In this document: positions 1 to 7,491 of the stretch, in pieces | Layout of the letters: every line of letters starts with the position of its first letter | Position numbering within the stretch: the stretch's first letter is position 1 | Assembly: GCF_037861325.1 (NCBI RefSeq) | Contig: NZ_JAFELW010000003.1 | DNA: 64,000 nt | Strand: one strand, 5' to 3' | Origin: Riemerella anatipestifer_F | GTDB lineage: Bacteria; Bacteroidota; Bacteroidia; Flavobacteriales; Weeksellaceae | Notes under the pieces: model-generated | Told to the model about the DNA's origin: nothing | Database searches by the model: none | The model's input: only the letters and a program-made list of their open reading frames with translations | Program-made: the position numbers and the translations under genes

Positions 1-70
1 GAACACAGAAGTTAAGCCCACCAGCGCCGATGGTACTACGAAAGTGGGAGAGTAGGTCGCCGCCAGTTTT
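1..70 (+). rRNA. rrf: 5S ribosomal RNA, 3' end (partial)
   Basis: The first ~70 bases match the conserved 3' half of bacterial 5S rRNA, including the GAAGTTAAGCCC segment near the left edge and the GTGGGAGAGTAGGTCGCCGCC 3' stem. The 5' half lies outside the window. An intrinsic terminator follows directly, so this is probably the last gene of an rRNA operon. The exact 3' end is uncertain by a few bases. Confidence 0.93.
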
Positions 71-80
71 TATTTTTGAA

Positions 81-114
81 AAGCCTCTAGCAATACTGCT
101 AGAGGCTTTTTTTG
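81..114 (+). terminator. Intrinsic terminator after 5S rRNA
   Basis: A perfect 12-bp stem (81-92 with 97-108, AAGCCTCTAGCA / TGCTAGAGGCTT) with a 4-base loop is followed by a T run to 113. It ends the rRNA operon. Confidence 0.92.
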
Positions 115-267
115 TTGTGTGTTGTGATAGGTAATGTTGCGTGAGGGCGAAGGGCATTGTTGGAGCTCATCTTACAAAGGTGTAAGGGATAGGTGTGGGC
201 TTTGTAAGATAGCGACTGCCCGTAGACCGACCCTAGTGCTGGGTTAGACTTGGCAAAGGGACACGCC

Positions 268-307
268 AAAAAAAACTCACTCCATAGAATAATGGAGCGA
301 GTTTTTA
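268..307 (-). terminator. Intrinsic terminator of lon
   Basis: Read on the minus strand, AAAAACTCGCTCCAT pairs with ATGGAGTGAGTTTTT (one mismatch) and an eight-T run follows, about 30 bases after the lon stop. The 115-267 stretch between this and the rRNA terminator contains no gene I can support. Confidence 0.85.
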
Positions 308-337
308 TGCTAAAACAAGATAGATTTACCCCTAATT

Positions 338-2728
338 TCAACTTTCTAAGGCAAGATTGATGACTTCTTCCATTGTGTTTACATAATAGATTTTTAGGCT
401 ACTTAAAGACTTGTCTTTTATCTCTTCGTAGTCCTTCCTATTATCTTCGCATAAGATAACTTCTTTGATGCCTGACCTAGATGCGGCTAATAGTTTTTCT
501 TTGATGCCTCCTACTGGGAGCACTTTACCTCTTAGAGTAATTTCGCCCGTCATAGCGATATGAGGTCTTACTTTTTTATTTCTGAAGCTAGAAACCATTG
601 AGGTTAGCATAGCTATACCTGCTGAAGGACCGTCTTTTGGTGTGGCTCCTTCGGGAATGTGCAGGTGTATGTTGTTTTTGGATAGAGTTTCTTGTTCTAT
701 TCCTAGGCTTTGGTGCTTTGATTTGATGTATTCTAGTGCAATGGTGGCAGATTCTTTCATTACATTTCCTAGATTACCCGTCATCGTGAGATTTCCTTTT
801 CCTTCGGATAAAATACTTTCGATAAAAAGAATATCGCCTCCTACACTTGTCCACGCTAGACCTGTAACTACACCAGGAACATCTAGCATTTCAGATAGAT
901 TTTTTTTGATAGGAACGCCTAATATTTCGTCAATGGTAACAATGTTGATTTTAGGATTATACTCTTTTTCCATTGTAATTTGTAGAGCAACCCATCGAGC
1001 TATTTTGGCTATTTTTTTCTCTAAATTTCTCACACCGCTTTCTCTAGTGTGAGATTCTATGATATGAGTGATTTCTTTAACTCCTAGTTTTAGTTGGGTG
1101 TTTTTTAATCCGTTTTCTGCAATTTGTTTTTTTATTAAGTGTTTTTTTGCAATTTGTACTTTTTCTTCTACGGTATAGCCTGAAAGCTGAATGACCTCCA
1201 TTCTATCCAATAATGGTCTTTGAATGGTATTTAGGCTGTTGGCGGTTGCAATGAACATTACTTTGGATAAATCGTACCCTATTTCTAGGAAATTATCGTA
1301 GAAGGTTTTGTTTTGTTCTGGATCTAGGACTTCTAGTAAGGCAGAGGAAGGGTCGCCGTGTATGCCTTGACCTATTTTGTCTATCTCGTCTAATACGATG
1401 ACTGGGTTAGAGGTGCCTGCCTTTTTGATGGATTGGAGTATGCGTCCTGCCATAGCACCGATGTAGGTTTTTCGGTGTCCTCTAATTTCGCTTTCGTCAT
1501 GTAGTCCTCCTAAAGAAATTCTGATGTATTTTCTTCTTAAAGCATCTGCTACAGATTTTCCTAATGAGGTTTTTCCTACGCCTGGAGGTCCTACAAGGCA
1601 AAGGATAGGCGATTTCATATTATTTTTTAATTTGAGAACAGCGATGTATTCTAAAATCCTTTTTTTAACATCTTCCATACCGAAATGTTCGGAGTTGAGT
1701 ACATTTTCGGCTCTATTCAAATCAAATATATCTTTGGAGTAGTGTTCCCAAGGTAAATCTGTGAAAAAATCAAGATAGTTCCTTTGTACATTGTAGTCTG
1801 GAGAATGAGGGTTTTGTCTGTTAAGGCGATGTATTTCTTTTTGGAAATGTTGTTCTATCTCCTCACTCCACTTTATTTTTTTTGCTTTCTCTTGGAGTTC
1901 TGCGGCATCGTTTTCTGGACCTCCGCCAAGCTCTTCTTGTATGGCTTTTATTTGTTGATTCAGAAAATATTCTCTCTGGTTTTTATCCATCTCCCTTGTG
2001 GTTTTTTGATGGATAATGTTGCGGAGTTCTAATTTATTAAACTCATCGTGCATCAGTTCGTAACATTTTTTTGCACGAACTAAAAAGCTCTTGGTTTCTA
2101 ATAATTTTTGTTTTTCCTCGGCGGTAAATTTTGCATTAGCACAGATGTAATTGAGGAGTTCTTCTTGAGATTCAATATTTGTAATTGCAAACCTTGCCGA
2201 GTTAGGAATTTGTGGGTCTAGCTCTATAATTTTAAGAGCTAACTCTTTAATGTTTTCTATAAGAGCTTCGTACTCTTCTTTGCTTTTGGTAGAAGTTTCG
2301 TTTAGCTTTTCTATTTCGGCTTTTAAGAAAGGCTCTTTTTCTACGAGTTTATTTAGTTTAAACCTTCCCACACCTCGCATAATTGCGGTGATATTACCAT
2401 CAGGAAGTTTAACGATTTTAAGTATTTTGGCAGTAGTACCTACTTTATATAGGTCTTTCTCGGTAGGGTTTTGCTCTTTAGCGTTTTTTTGAGAAATGAT
2501 GCCTATAATTTCGTTATTAAGCTGTGCATCTTGTAGTAATTTTATAGATTTTTCTCTCCCCGCAGTAATAGGCATAATAATTTTAGGAAACATCACCATA
2601 TCTCTCACAGGAAGAATAGGAAATAAGTTTTGCTCTGTATTTTCTGCCTTTTCTTGAATTTCTTCAGTTACGAAACTGAAATTTTCATTTAAAAGTCCGT
2701 CTAGAGAAAGTTCTTCAATATCAATCAT
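338..2728 (-). CDS. lon: ATP-dependent protease Lon
   Basis: This is the cytosolic AAA+ serine protease that degrades misfolded and regulatory proteins. At 796 residues it has full family length. The N-terminal LON substrate domain covers about 35-230. The AAA+ module has Walker A GPPGVGKTS at 380-388 and Walker B VLDEID near 445-450. The C-terminal S16 protease domain has the nucleophile Ser702 in PKDGPSAG and Lys745 (43 residues later, the usual Ser-Lys dyad spacing) in GGIKEK. It stands alone, converges on the rRNA operon, and has its own terminator. No consensus promoter is evident upstream, but an inverted repeat lies in the leader (2753-2777). All catalytic residues are present, so identification is firm. 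Confidence 0.98.
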   Translation of the reverse strand: MIDIEELSLDGLLNENFSFVTEEIQEKAENTEQNLFPILPVRDMVMFPKIIMPITAGREKSIKLLQDAQLNNEIIGIISQKNAKEQNPTEKDLYKVGTTAKILKIVKLPDGNITAIMRGVGRFKLNKLVEKEPFLKAEIEKLNETSTKSKEEYEALIENIKELALKIIELDPQIPNSARFAITNIESQEELLNYICANAKFTAEEKQKLLETKSFLVRAKKCYELMHDEFNKLELRNIIHQKTTREMDKNQREYFLNQQIKAIQEELGGGPENDAAELQEKAKKIKWSEEIEQHFQKEIHRLNRQNPHSPDYNVQRNYLDFFTDLPWEHYSKDIFDLNRAENVLNSEHFGMEDVKKRILEYIAVLKLKNNMKSPILCLVGPPGVGKTSLGKSVADALRRKYIRISLGGLHDESEIRGHRKTYIGAMAGRILQSIKKAGTSNPVIVLDEIDKIGQGIHGDPSSALLEVLDPEQNKTFYDNFLEIGYDLSKVMFIATANSLNTIQRPLLDRMEVIQLSGYTVEEKVQIAKKHLIKKQIAENGLKNTQLKLGVKEITHIIESHTRESGVRNLEKKIAKIARWVALQITMEKEYNPKINIVTIDEILGVPIKKNLSEMLDVPGVVTGLAWTSVGGDILFIESILSEGKGNLTMTGNLGNVMKESATIALEYIKSKHQSLGIEQETLSKNNIHLHIPEGATPKDGPSAGIAMLTSMVSSFRNKKVRPHIAMTGEITLRGKVLPVGGIKEKLLAASRSGIKEVILCEDNRKDYEEIKDKSLSSLKIYYVNTMEEVINLALES

Positions 2729-2752
2729 ATCTTTATGGCTTCAATAAATGTT

Positions 2753-2777
2753 AAAAGTGACAAAGTGTCGCTTTTTT
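2753..2777. promoter_or_regulatory. Inverted repeat in lon leader
   Basis: AAAAGTGACA (2753-2762) and TGTCGCTTTT (2766-2775) form a near-perfect inverted repeat (one G.T pair) with a 3-base centre, 25 bases upstream of the lon start codon. T tracts flank both sides. It could be an operator or an RNA hairpin. No function is demonstrated. Confidence 0.45.
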
Positions 2778-2922
2778 ATTTTTATAATAGTTACTTTTGT
2801 CTTTAATTTGCTTTTAAATAAGTAGAATTAAAGTAATGCTTTATAGTCCCAATTCCTATGCCAATTTTAGGTGTAGGTTTTAAGATAGAAATTGGCTATT
2901 AACAAAATGAAAACTTGTTTTG

Positions 2923-3558
2923 ATGAAGAATTTTTTAATACTTTTGGTGAGTTTTATAAGTTTGGTTGATTGTAAAAATAACCAAGTACAAGTTTCTTTA
3001 AATAAAAATGAGAATATGGAAAATCTAGAATACTTAACCATAGGAGGTGGTTGTTTTTGGTGTGTGGAAAGTTGTTTCAATATGCTAAAAGGAGTGGAAA
3101 CGGTAGAGTCTGGCTACTCAGGAGGTCATAAAGAAAATCCAACTTATGAAGAGGTGTGTACAGGAGAAACAGGACATGCGGAAGTGGTACAGATAGCTTA
3201 TAGACCCAATGAAATCTCTTTTGAACAGCTGATGGAGGTGTTCTTTTTTCTACACGACCCAACTCAACTTAACCGACAAGGGGAGGATATCGGAACACAA
3301 TATCGTTCAGTGATTTTCTATCGTTCAGAAGAGGAAAAACAAAAAGCGGAACAGGCTATAAAAACATCTGAGGCAACAGGAAAATGGAGTGGTACTTATG
3401 TTACAGAGCTTGCTCCTTTTAAAAAGTTTTGGAAAGCAGAAAGCTATCATCAAGGGTATTATAAAGAAAACCCTACCCAGCCTTATTGTAGTGCCGTGGT
3501 GGGACCAAAAGTAGCTAAATTTAAAGCTCATTTTGGAGCTTTAGGTTGGTTGAAGTAA
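2923..3558 (+). CDS. msrA: Peptide-methionine (S)-S-oxide reductase MsrA, probable lipoprotein
   Basis: The enzyme reduces methionine-S-sulfoxide in proteins. The MsrA signature GGGCFWC is at 41-47 with catalytic Cys44, and the C-terminal NPTQPYC segment carries a likely resolving cysteine. I chose the ATG at 2923; the in-frame TTG one codon earlier is less likely. The first ~17 residues (MKNFLILLVSFISLVDC) are hydrophobic and end in a cysteine, followed by a polar linker. This suggests export and possibly lipidation, although Asp at -1 is not a classical lipobox residue. An exported copy would repair oxidised envelope proteins. The gene is monocistronic, converging on elaA with only 11 bases between them. 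Confidence 0.94.
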   Translation: MKNFLILLVSFISLVDCKNNQVQVSLNKNENMENLEYLTIGGGCFWCVESCFNMLKGVETVESGYSGGHKENPTYEEVCTGETGHAEVVQIAYRPNEISFEQLMEVFFFLHDPTQLNRQGEDIGTQYRSVIFYRSEEEKQKAEQAIKTSEATGKWSGTYVTELAPFKKFWKAESYHQGYYKENPTQPYCSAVVGPKVAKFKAHFGALGWLK

Positions 3559-3569
3559 TATTAAAGTTA

Positions 3570-4034
3570 CTATCTAACCATTTCTGTATGTGGTAAATTA
3601 TCTTCTAAATACTTTTTGCCAGTATCAGAAAAACCGTATTCTGAATAGAATTTCAAAAGATAGTCTTGGGCAGATATTCTGATTCGGGAAGTTCTATATA
3701 TATTCTCTATGGCTTCTATGGCGTAGGCTACGAGTTGTCTTCCTATGCCTTTTCCCCTTCCAAGAGAGGTAGTGAGTACTCTTCCTATTGAGGTTTCGTT
3801 GTATTTTACACCTTCAGGGAAGATTCTACAGTAAGCTAATAGTTGCCCTTTGCTATTCTCTGCCCATATATGAAAGGCTTTTTGGTCTGTGTTATCAGCG
3901 TCTTGATATTTTACATTTTGCTCTATAATAAACACCTCTTGCCTAGCAACCATAATTTTATAAAGCTCTAAAGCGGAAAGCTCATCAAAGGCTTTAATAT
4001 GCCAAGTCAAATCTGTAGTATTGATATCATTCAT
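3570..4034 (-). CDS. GNAT-family N-acetyltransferase, ElaA-like
   Basis: This 154-residue protein has the ElaA-type GNAT fold. The N-terminal segment (MVARQEVFIIEQNVKYQDAD) is typical of ElaA. The acetyl-CoA loop reads LGRGKGIGRQL, preceded by IGRVLTT, and the C-terminal part has FYSEYGF. I chose the ATG at 4034, which overlaps the end of engB by 8 bases. An upstream in-frame start at 4079 would extend 52 bases into engB and add a non-homologous tail. Substrate is unknown for this family. It is probably translationally coupled to engB. Confidence 0.85.
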   Translation of the reverse strand: MNDINTTDLTWHIKAFDELSALELYKIMVARQEVFIIEQNVKYQDADNTDQKAFHIWAENSKGQLLAYCRIFPEGVKYNETSIGRVLTTSLGRGKGIGRQLVAYAIEAIENIYRTSRIRISAQDYLLKFYSEYGFSDTGKKYLEDNLPHTEMVR

Positions 4035-4653
4035 TAAAGTTAACTTTATTCTGTTGTAAAAATAGGTTAGTTTGTTCAATGTATTCTAAAATAGCTTCCG
4101 TGCCTGTTTTCTTTTCGGCGGAAGTAATGTACATTTGTGGAGCTTCTTCCCAGCTTTCTAGTAGTTTTTTGGTGTAGTCTTCCACATTTTTTTTAGCGGC
4201 ATTGGGTTTTAGTTTGTCTTCTTTCGTGAAAACAATAGAAAACGGAATGCCACTTTCGCCACACCATTCAATAAATTCCAAATCTATTTTTTGAGGTGTA
4301 TGTCTTATATCTACAAGGATGAAAAGATTTACCAAATTTTTTCGATTGAGGATATAATTGGTGATTAGTTTTTCAAAATCTTTTCTTTGGGTTTTAGAAA
4401 CTTTGGCGTAGCCATAACCAGGGAGGTCGGTTAAATACCACTCTTCGTTGATAATGAAATGATTGATGAGTTGAGTTTTTCCAGGAGTTTGGGAGGTTTT
4501 AGCTAAATTTTTATTTCCTGTAATGGCATTGATTAGCGAGGATTTGCCCACATTAGAACGTCCTATAAATGCATATTCTGGAAAATTAGCTTCGGGGCAT
4601 TCTTGCCACTTTTGACTACTTTTAACAAACTCGGCACTTTTTATAGAAATCAT
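4027..4653 (-). CDS. engB: Ribosome biogenesis GTP-binding protein EngB (YsxC/YihA)
   Basis: This essential TRAFAC GTPase acts in 50S subunit assembly. At 208 residues all G motifs are visible: G1 GRSNVGKSS (31-39), G2 region TPGKT (56-60), G3 DLPGYG (76-81), G4 TKED (143-146) and G5 SAE (178-180). It is preceded by the terminator of the hydrolase gene, so it likely has its own promoter, and it is followed by the overlapping elaA-like gene. Confidence 0.97.
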   Translation of the reverse strand: MISIKSAEFVKSSQKWQECPEANFPEYAFIGRSNVGKSSLINAITGNKNLAKTSQTPGKTQLINHFIINEEWYLTDLPGYGYAKVSKTQRKDFEKLITNYILNRKNLVNLFILVDIRHTPQKIDLEFIEWCGESGIPFSIVFTKEDKLKPNAAKKNVEDYTKKLLESWEEAPQMYITSAEKKTGTEAILEYIEQTNLFLQQNKVNFNE

Positions 4654-4682
4654 TTTTATTAGTATTAAATTTTAAATAAAAA

Positions 4683-4708
4683 AGGAAGCATTTAGGCTTC
4701 CTCTATTT
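4683..4708 (-). terminator. Intrinsic terminator of the hydrolase gene
   Basis: On the minus strand, AGGAAGC (pairing positions 4696-4702 with 4683-4689) forms a hairpin followed by six Ts, just after the hydrolase stop at 4718. It separates this gene from engB. Confidence 0.8.
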
Positions 4709-4717
4709 TTTTAGTTC

Positions 4718-5482
4718 TTATTTATTAACCTTCTTGAGCCAAGAGAGGAGAATTTCGTTGAACTCTTGTGGTTTTTCCATCATAGCTGCGTGTCCGCATT
4801 TATCTATCCAATATAAATCTGAATTAGGGATATATTTGTGCATATCAACTGCTACCTCTGGCGGAGTCACATTATCTTGCTTACCCCAAATGATGCAGGT
4901 AGGACAAGTGATTTTAGGAAGGTCTTTTACCATATTGTGTTTTATGGCACTTCTAGCTAGCATTACGGTTTTGATGCCTTTCATTCTATCATTAACCACA
5001 GAAAATACCTCATCTACTAGTTGGTCTGTAGCTACGGCAGGGTCATAAAAAACTTCCTGTGTTTTTTTTCTGATATATTCTTTATCGCCTTTTCTAGGGA
5101 AACTGTCTCCAAAAGATTTTTCGTACAATCCTGAACTTCCCGTAAGAACTAAGTTTTTAACAAGCTCAGGTTTTGATAGTGTAAGAATAAGACCTATATG
5201 CCCTCCCATAGAGTTGCCTACAATAGTAACAGACTCTTTAACTTCCTCTTTTATAAATTTTGCAACGAATTTTGAAATAGCAGTTAGATTTGTATTTAGG
5301 ACAGGCAGGTCGTATATGGGTAATTCTGGAACATAGACTTTGTAACCTTTTTCCGAGAAGAATTTCACCATATCATCAAAGTTGCTCAGCCCTCCCATAA
5401 GTCCATGCAGGAGTACCAAAGGATGCCCTTCTCCCTCTTCAATAAAATTGAATTTCTTTTCTTTTTTAGTTTTAAAAATCAT
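4718..5482 (-). CDS. Alpha/beta hydrolase
   Basis: This 254-residue cytoplasmic alpha/beta-hydrolase has an oxyanion HGLMGG motif (26-31), the nucleophile elbow GNSMGG with Ser91, a likely acid Asp203 (KQDNVTPP) and His231 (CGHAAM). The triad order and spacing are those of esterases and C-C hydrolases such as the MhpC/BphD group. Substrate cannot be inferred. There is no signal peptide. It is monocistronic between its own -7-like box (5503-5510) and a terminator. Confidence 0.85.
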   Translation of the reverse strand: MIFKTKKEKKFNFIEEGEGHPLVLLHGLMGGLSNFDDMVKFFSEKGYKVYVPELPIYDLPVLNTNLTAISKFVAKFIKEEVKESVTIVGNSMGGHIGLILTLSKPELVKNLVLTGSSGLYEKSFGDSFPRKGDKEYIRKKTQEVFYDPAVATDQLVDEVFSVVNDRMKGIKTVMLARSAIKHNMVKDLPKITCPTCIIWGKQDNVTPPEVAVDMHKYIPNSDLYWIDKCGHAAMMEKPQEFNEILLSWLKKVNK

Positions 5483-5502
5483 AAAAACACCACTAAGCCT
5501 TG

Positions 5503-5510
5503 CAAAAATA
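5503..5510 (-). promoter_or_regulatory. Promoter -7 element of the hydrolase gene
   Basis: The minus strand reads TATTTTTG, matching the Bacteroidota -7 consensus TAnnTTTG, about 20 bases before the start codon. No clear -33 element is visible. Confidence 0.55.
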
Positions 5511-5623
5511 CAAATTAAAGATTAAACTAACATTATAAAATTCATAATGTTTCATTTTTATTCTACCTAGAAAATAGGGTGCTATTGGAGGTTTTAGATG
5601 GGAATGATAAATGTTTTGTTATG

Positions 5624-5678
5624 TATGGATAATCAGGTGTTTATGTGGATTTGTTGGATTAGATAAAACTTATCCACA
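5624..5678. promoter_or_regulatory. Cluster of DnaA-box-like 9-mers upstream of mraZ
   Basis: A perfect TTATCCACA lies at 5670-5678. Two weaker matches lie on the opposite strand: TATGGATAA at 5624-5632 (one mismatch to TGTGGATAA) and TGTGGATTT at 5644-5652 (two mismatches). They sit directly upstream of the mraZ promoter. Chance occurrence is possible in AT-rich DNA. Confidence 0.4.
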
Positions 5679-5685
5679 ATGAGTT

Positions 5686-5704
5686 AAAAAGTGGTAAAAA
5701 GTGG
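5686..5704 (+). promoter_or_regulatory. Probable MraZ-binding direct repeats
   Basis: AAAAAGTGG occurs at 5686-5694 and again at 5696-5704, a 10-bp period. AAAGTG[T/G] is the described MraZ box in Mycoplasma, and E. coli MraZ also reads repeats with a 10-bp period. The repeats sit at the expected -33 position of the mraZ promoter, which fits autorepression. The binding itself is inferred. Confidence 0.6.
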
Positions 5705-5725
5705 AAATTTTTAGAAAATATTATC

Positions 5726-5733
5726 TATTTTTG
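5726..5733 (+). promoter_or_regulatory. Promoter -7 element of mraZ/dcw cluster
   Basis: TATTTTTG matches TAnnTTTG exactly. It ends 6 bases before the ATG at 5740, which predicts a transcript starting at or within a few bases of the start codon. Confidence 0.65.
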
Positions 5734-5739
5734 TATCCG

Positions 5740-6201
5740 ATGAATTATTTCTTTGAAACATATGAGTGTAAGATAGACGATAAGGGCAGAATAAAGCTGC
5801 CTTCAGCGTTGGCGAAGCTTTTGTCGGAAACTCATGGGAAGGATTTTGTGATAAAGAGAGCGGTGTTTCAGAAATGTTTAGAAGTTTATCCTGTGAGTAC
5901 TTGGGAGTCTCTAATGGGGCGACTAAATAAACTGAACAGGTTTGTAAAGAAAAATGTAGATTTCATACGAGTTTTCACTGCGGGAGTAAAGGCGGTAGAG
6001 GTGGATAAATCGGATAGAGTGCAGATACCTAAAGATTTAAAAGACTTTGCTGGTATGGAAAAAGAAATAGTGATTTCTGGTGTGGGAGATTTTTTTGAAA
6101 TATGGGATAAAAAATCCTACGAAGAAAATATAGCAATGAAAGAAGAAGACTTTGCTAGCTTGGCAGAGGAAGTGATGGGGAGTGATTGGGAAAGTTTGTA
6201 A
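5740..6201 (+). CDS. mraZ: Transcriptional regulator MraZ
   Basis: MraZ is a DNA-binding protein with two SpoVT/AbrB-like halves that controls the division/cell-wall cluster. The first half starts MNYFFETYECKIDDKGRIKLP and the second carries KSDRVQIPKDLKDFA, both with the conserved DxxGR/DxxRV pattern. I chose the ATG at 5740 because MraZ proteins begin at this point and because the promoter element at 5726-5733 lies inside the longer GTG-initiated frame starting at 5701. The product is 153 residues. It is first gene of the dcw cluster and probably acts on the repeats at 5686-5704. Confidence 0.96.
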   Translation: MNYFFETYECKIDDKGRIKLPSALAKLLSETHGKDFVIKRAVFQKCLEVYPVSTWESLMGRLNKLNRFVKKNVDFIRVFTAGVKAVEVDKSDRVQIPKDLKDFAGMEKEIVISGVGDFFEIWDKKSYEENIAMKEEDFASLAEEVMGSDWESL

Positions 6202-6220
6202 ATTATAGTAAATTCAAAAG

Positions 6221-7114
6221 ATGTATCATCAGTCGGTTTTATTAAAGGAAAGTGTAGATGCTCTTGTGCAAAATGCAGATGGGGTTTATGTAGATTGTAC
6301 TTTTGGAGGTGGTGGACACTCTAGAGAAATCATTTCTAGGTTGTCTCCTGCTGGGAGGCATTTTGGTTTTGACCAAGACTTAGATGCTTTAGAAAATAAA
6401 TTAGACGATGAGCGTTTTACACTTATTAATCAGAATTTTAGATTTTTAGAAAACTCTCTTATGCTTTATGGAATTACCCAAGTAGATGGGATATTGGCTG
6501 ACTTGGGGGTGTCTTCTCATCAGTTTGATGCAGCGGAAAGAGGTTTCTCTACAAGGAGTGATGCTCCGTTGGATATGAGAATGAATGTAATGCAAGGGTT
6601 AAACGCTCAAAAGGTAGTTAATGAGTACGAAGAGGAGCATTTAGCTGATATATTTTATCATTATGGAGAGTTAAGAGAAGCAAGGAGATTGGCGAGAGAG
6701 TTAGTTCATTACAGAAAATCAAAACCGATTAAGACAACGGAAGATTTAAAAAGTGTTTTTAAATATATTCCTCCACATAAGCAGAATAAATTTTTTGCAC
6801 AGTTATTTCAAGCGATAAGAATTGAGGTTAATCAAGAATTAGAGGCTTTAAAGGAAATGCTGGAACAGGCTTACAGAATTTTAAAACCTGGTGGAAGATT
6901 AGTGGTGATATCTTATCATTCTTTGGAAGACAGGCTGGTAAAGCGTTTCTTGAAGAATGGAATGTTTGATGGTGAGCCTGAAAGAGATATTTATGGTAAC
7001 TATAATAAAGCGTTTGAGTTGTTGCAATCCAAAGCATTTGTTCCTACGGAAGAGGAAATTGAAGCTAACTCTAGAGCAAGAAGTGCTAAAATGAGGGTAG
7101 GTATTAAGGTGTAA
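6221..7114 (+). CDS. rsmH: 16S rRNA (cytosine(1402)-N4)-methyltransferase RsmH
   Basis: The enzyme methylates N4 of C1402 in the ribosomal P site. It is 297 residues. The SAM-binding loop VDCTFGGGGHSRE is at 24-36, DGILADLGVSSHQFD follows near 100, and the conserved SYHSLEDRLVKRF lies in the C-terminal third. It is second in the dcw cluster. Its TAA stop overlaps the ATG of ftsL (TAATG), indicating translational coupling. Confidence 0.98.
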   Translation: MYHQSVLLKESVDALVQNADGVYVDCTFGGGGHSREIISRLSPAGRHFGFDQDLDALENKLDDERFTLINQNFRFLENSLMLYGITQVDGILADLGVSSHQFDAAERGFSTRSDAPLDMRMNVMQGLNAQKVVNEYEEEHLADIFYHYGELREARRLARELVHYRKSKPIKTTEDLKSVFKYIPPHKQNKFFAQLFQAIRIEVNQELEALKEMLEQAYRILKPGGRLVVISYHSLEDRLVKRFLKNGMFDGEPERDIYGNYNKAFELLQSKAFVPTEEEIEANSRARSAKMRVGIKV

Positions 7115-7491
7115 TGTTTTTTCGAAAGTTAGAGATGGCTAGAAAACAAACATATAAAAAAAAGAAACTAACCTTTAGTGATATTGTTAAAGGTAATTTC
7201 TTAAATCGTGATGAGATACAGGCTCATTACAAGTATTTTATATTATTAGCTGTAATGATGGCAGGTATTATCTATACCAACCATTTAGCGAGCAAAAAAA
7301 TAAAGCAAATTAATACTTTGAAAGAGCAAACAGAAGAGTATAAATCTAGAAATGCGTATGCACAGAGTAAGCTAATCAAAATAAAATTAGAGAGCGAATT
7401 GGGGAAAGAAGTAGTTAAGGATTCTTTAGTACCATTAGAAAATCATCCTCATAAATTGATTATAAAATTAGATTCTACTAATGCAAACTAA
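7114..7491 (+). CDS. ftsL: FtsL-like cell division protein
   Basis: This small bitopic protein of 125 residues has a basic cytoplasmic N-terminus (KKKK), one transmembrane helix at about 41-59 and a periplasmic coiled-coil stretch (ASKKIKQINTLKEQTEEY). Size, topology and position between rsmH and ftsI are those of FtsL, which bridges FtsB/FtsQ and the FtsWI synthase. Sequence conservation of FtsL is poor, so position carries much of the assignment. An alternative start is the methionine 7 codons later. Confidence 0.85.
   Translation: MFFRKLEMARKQTYKKKKLTFSDIVKGNFLNRDEIQAHYKYFILLAVMMAGIIYTNHLASKKIKQINTLKEQTEEYKSRNAYAQSKLIKIKLESELGKEVVKDSLVPLENHPHKLIIKLDSTNAN

Noticed and set aside
99..341. 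80-codon minus-strand open frame in the spacer between 5S rRNA and lon
   Set aside because: It spans both terminators, has no promoter and no recognisable domain; it looks like a chance frame in rRNA-operon trailer DNA, although the spacer could be repeated at other rRNA operons.
5624..5740. Possible chromosomal replication origin
   Set aside because: Only one perfect DnaA box, no dnaA or dnaN, no clear unwinding element; kept only as a DnaA-box cluster.
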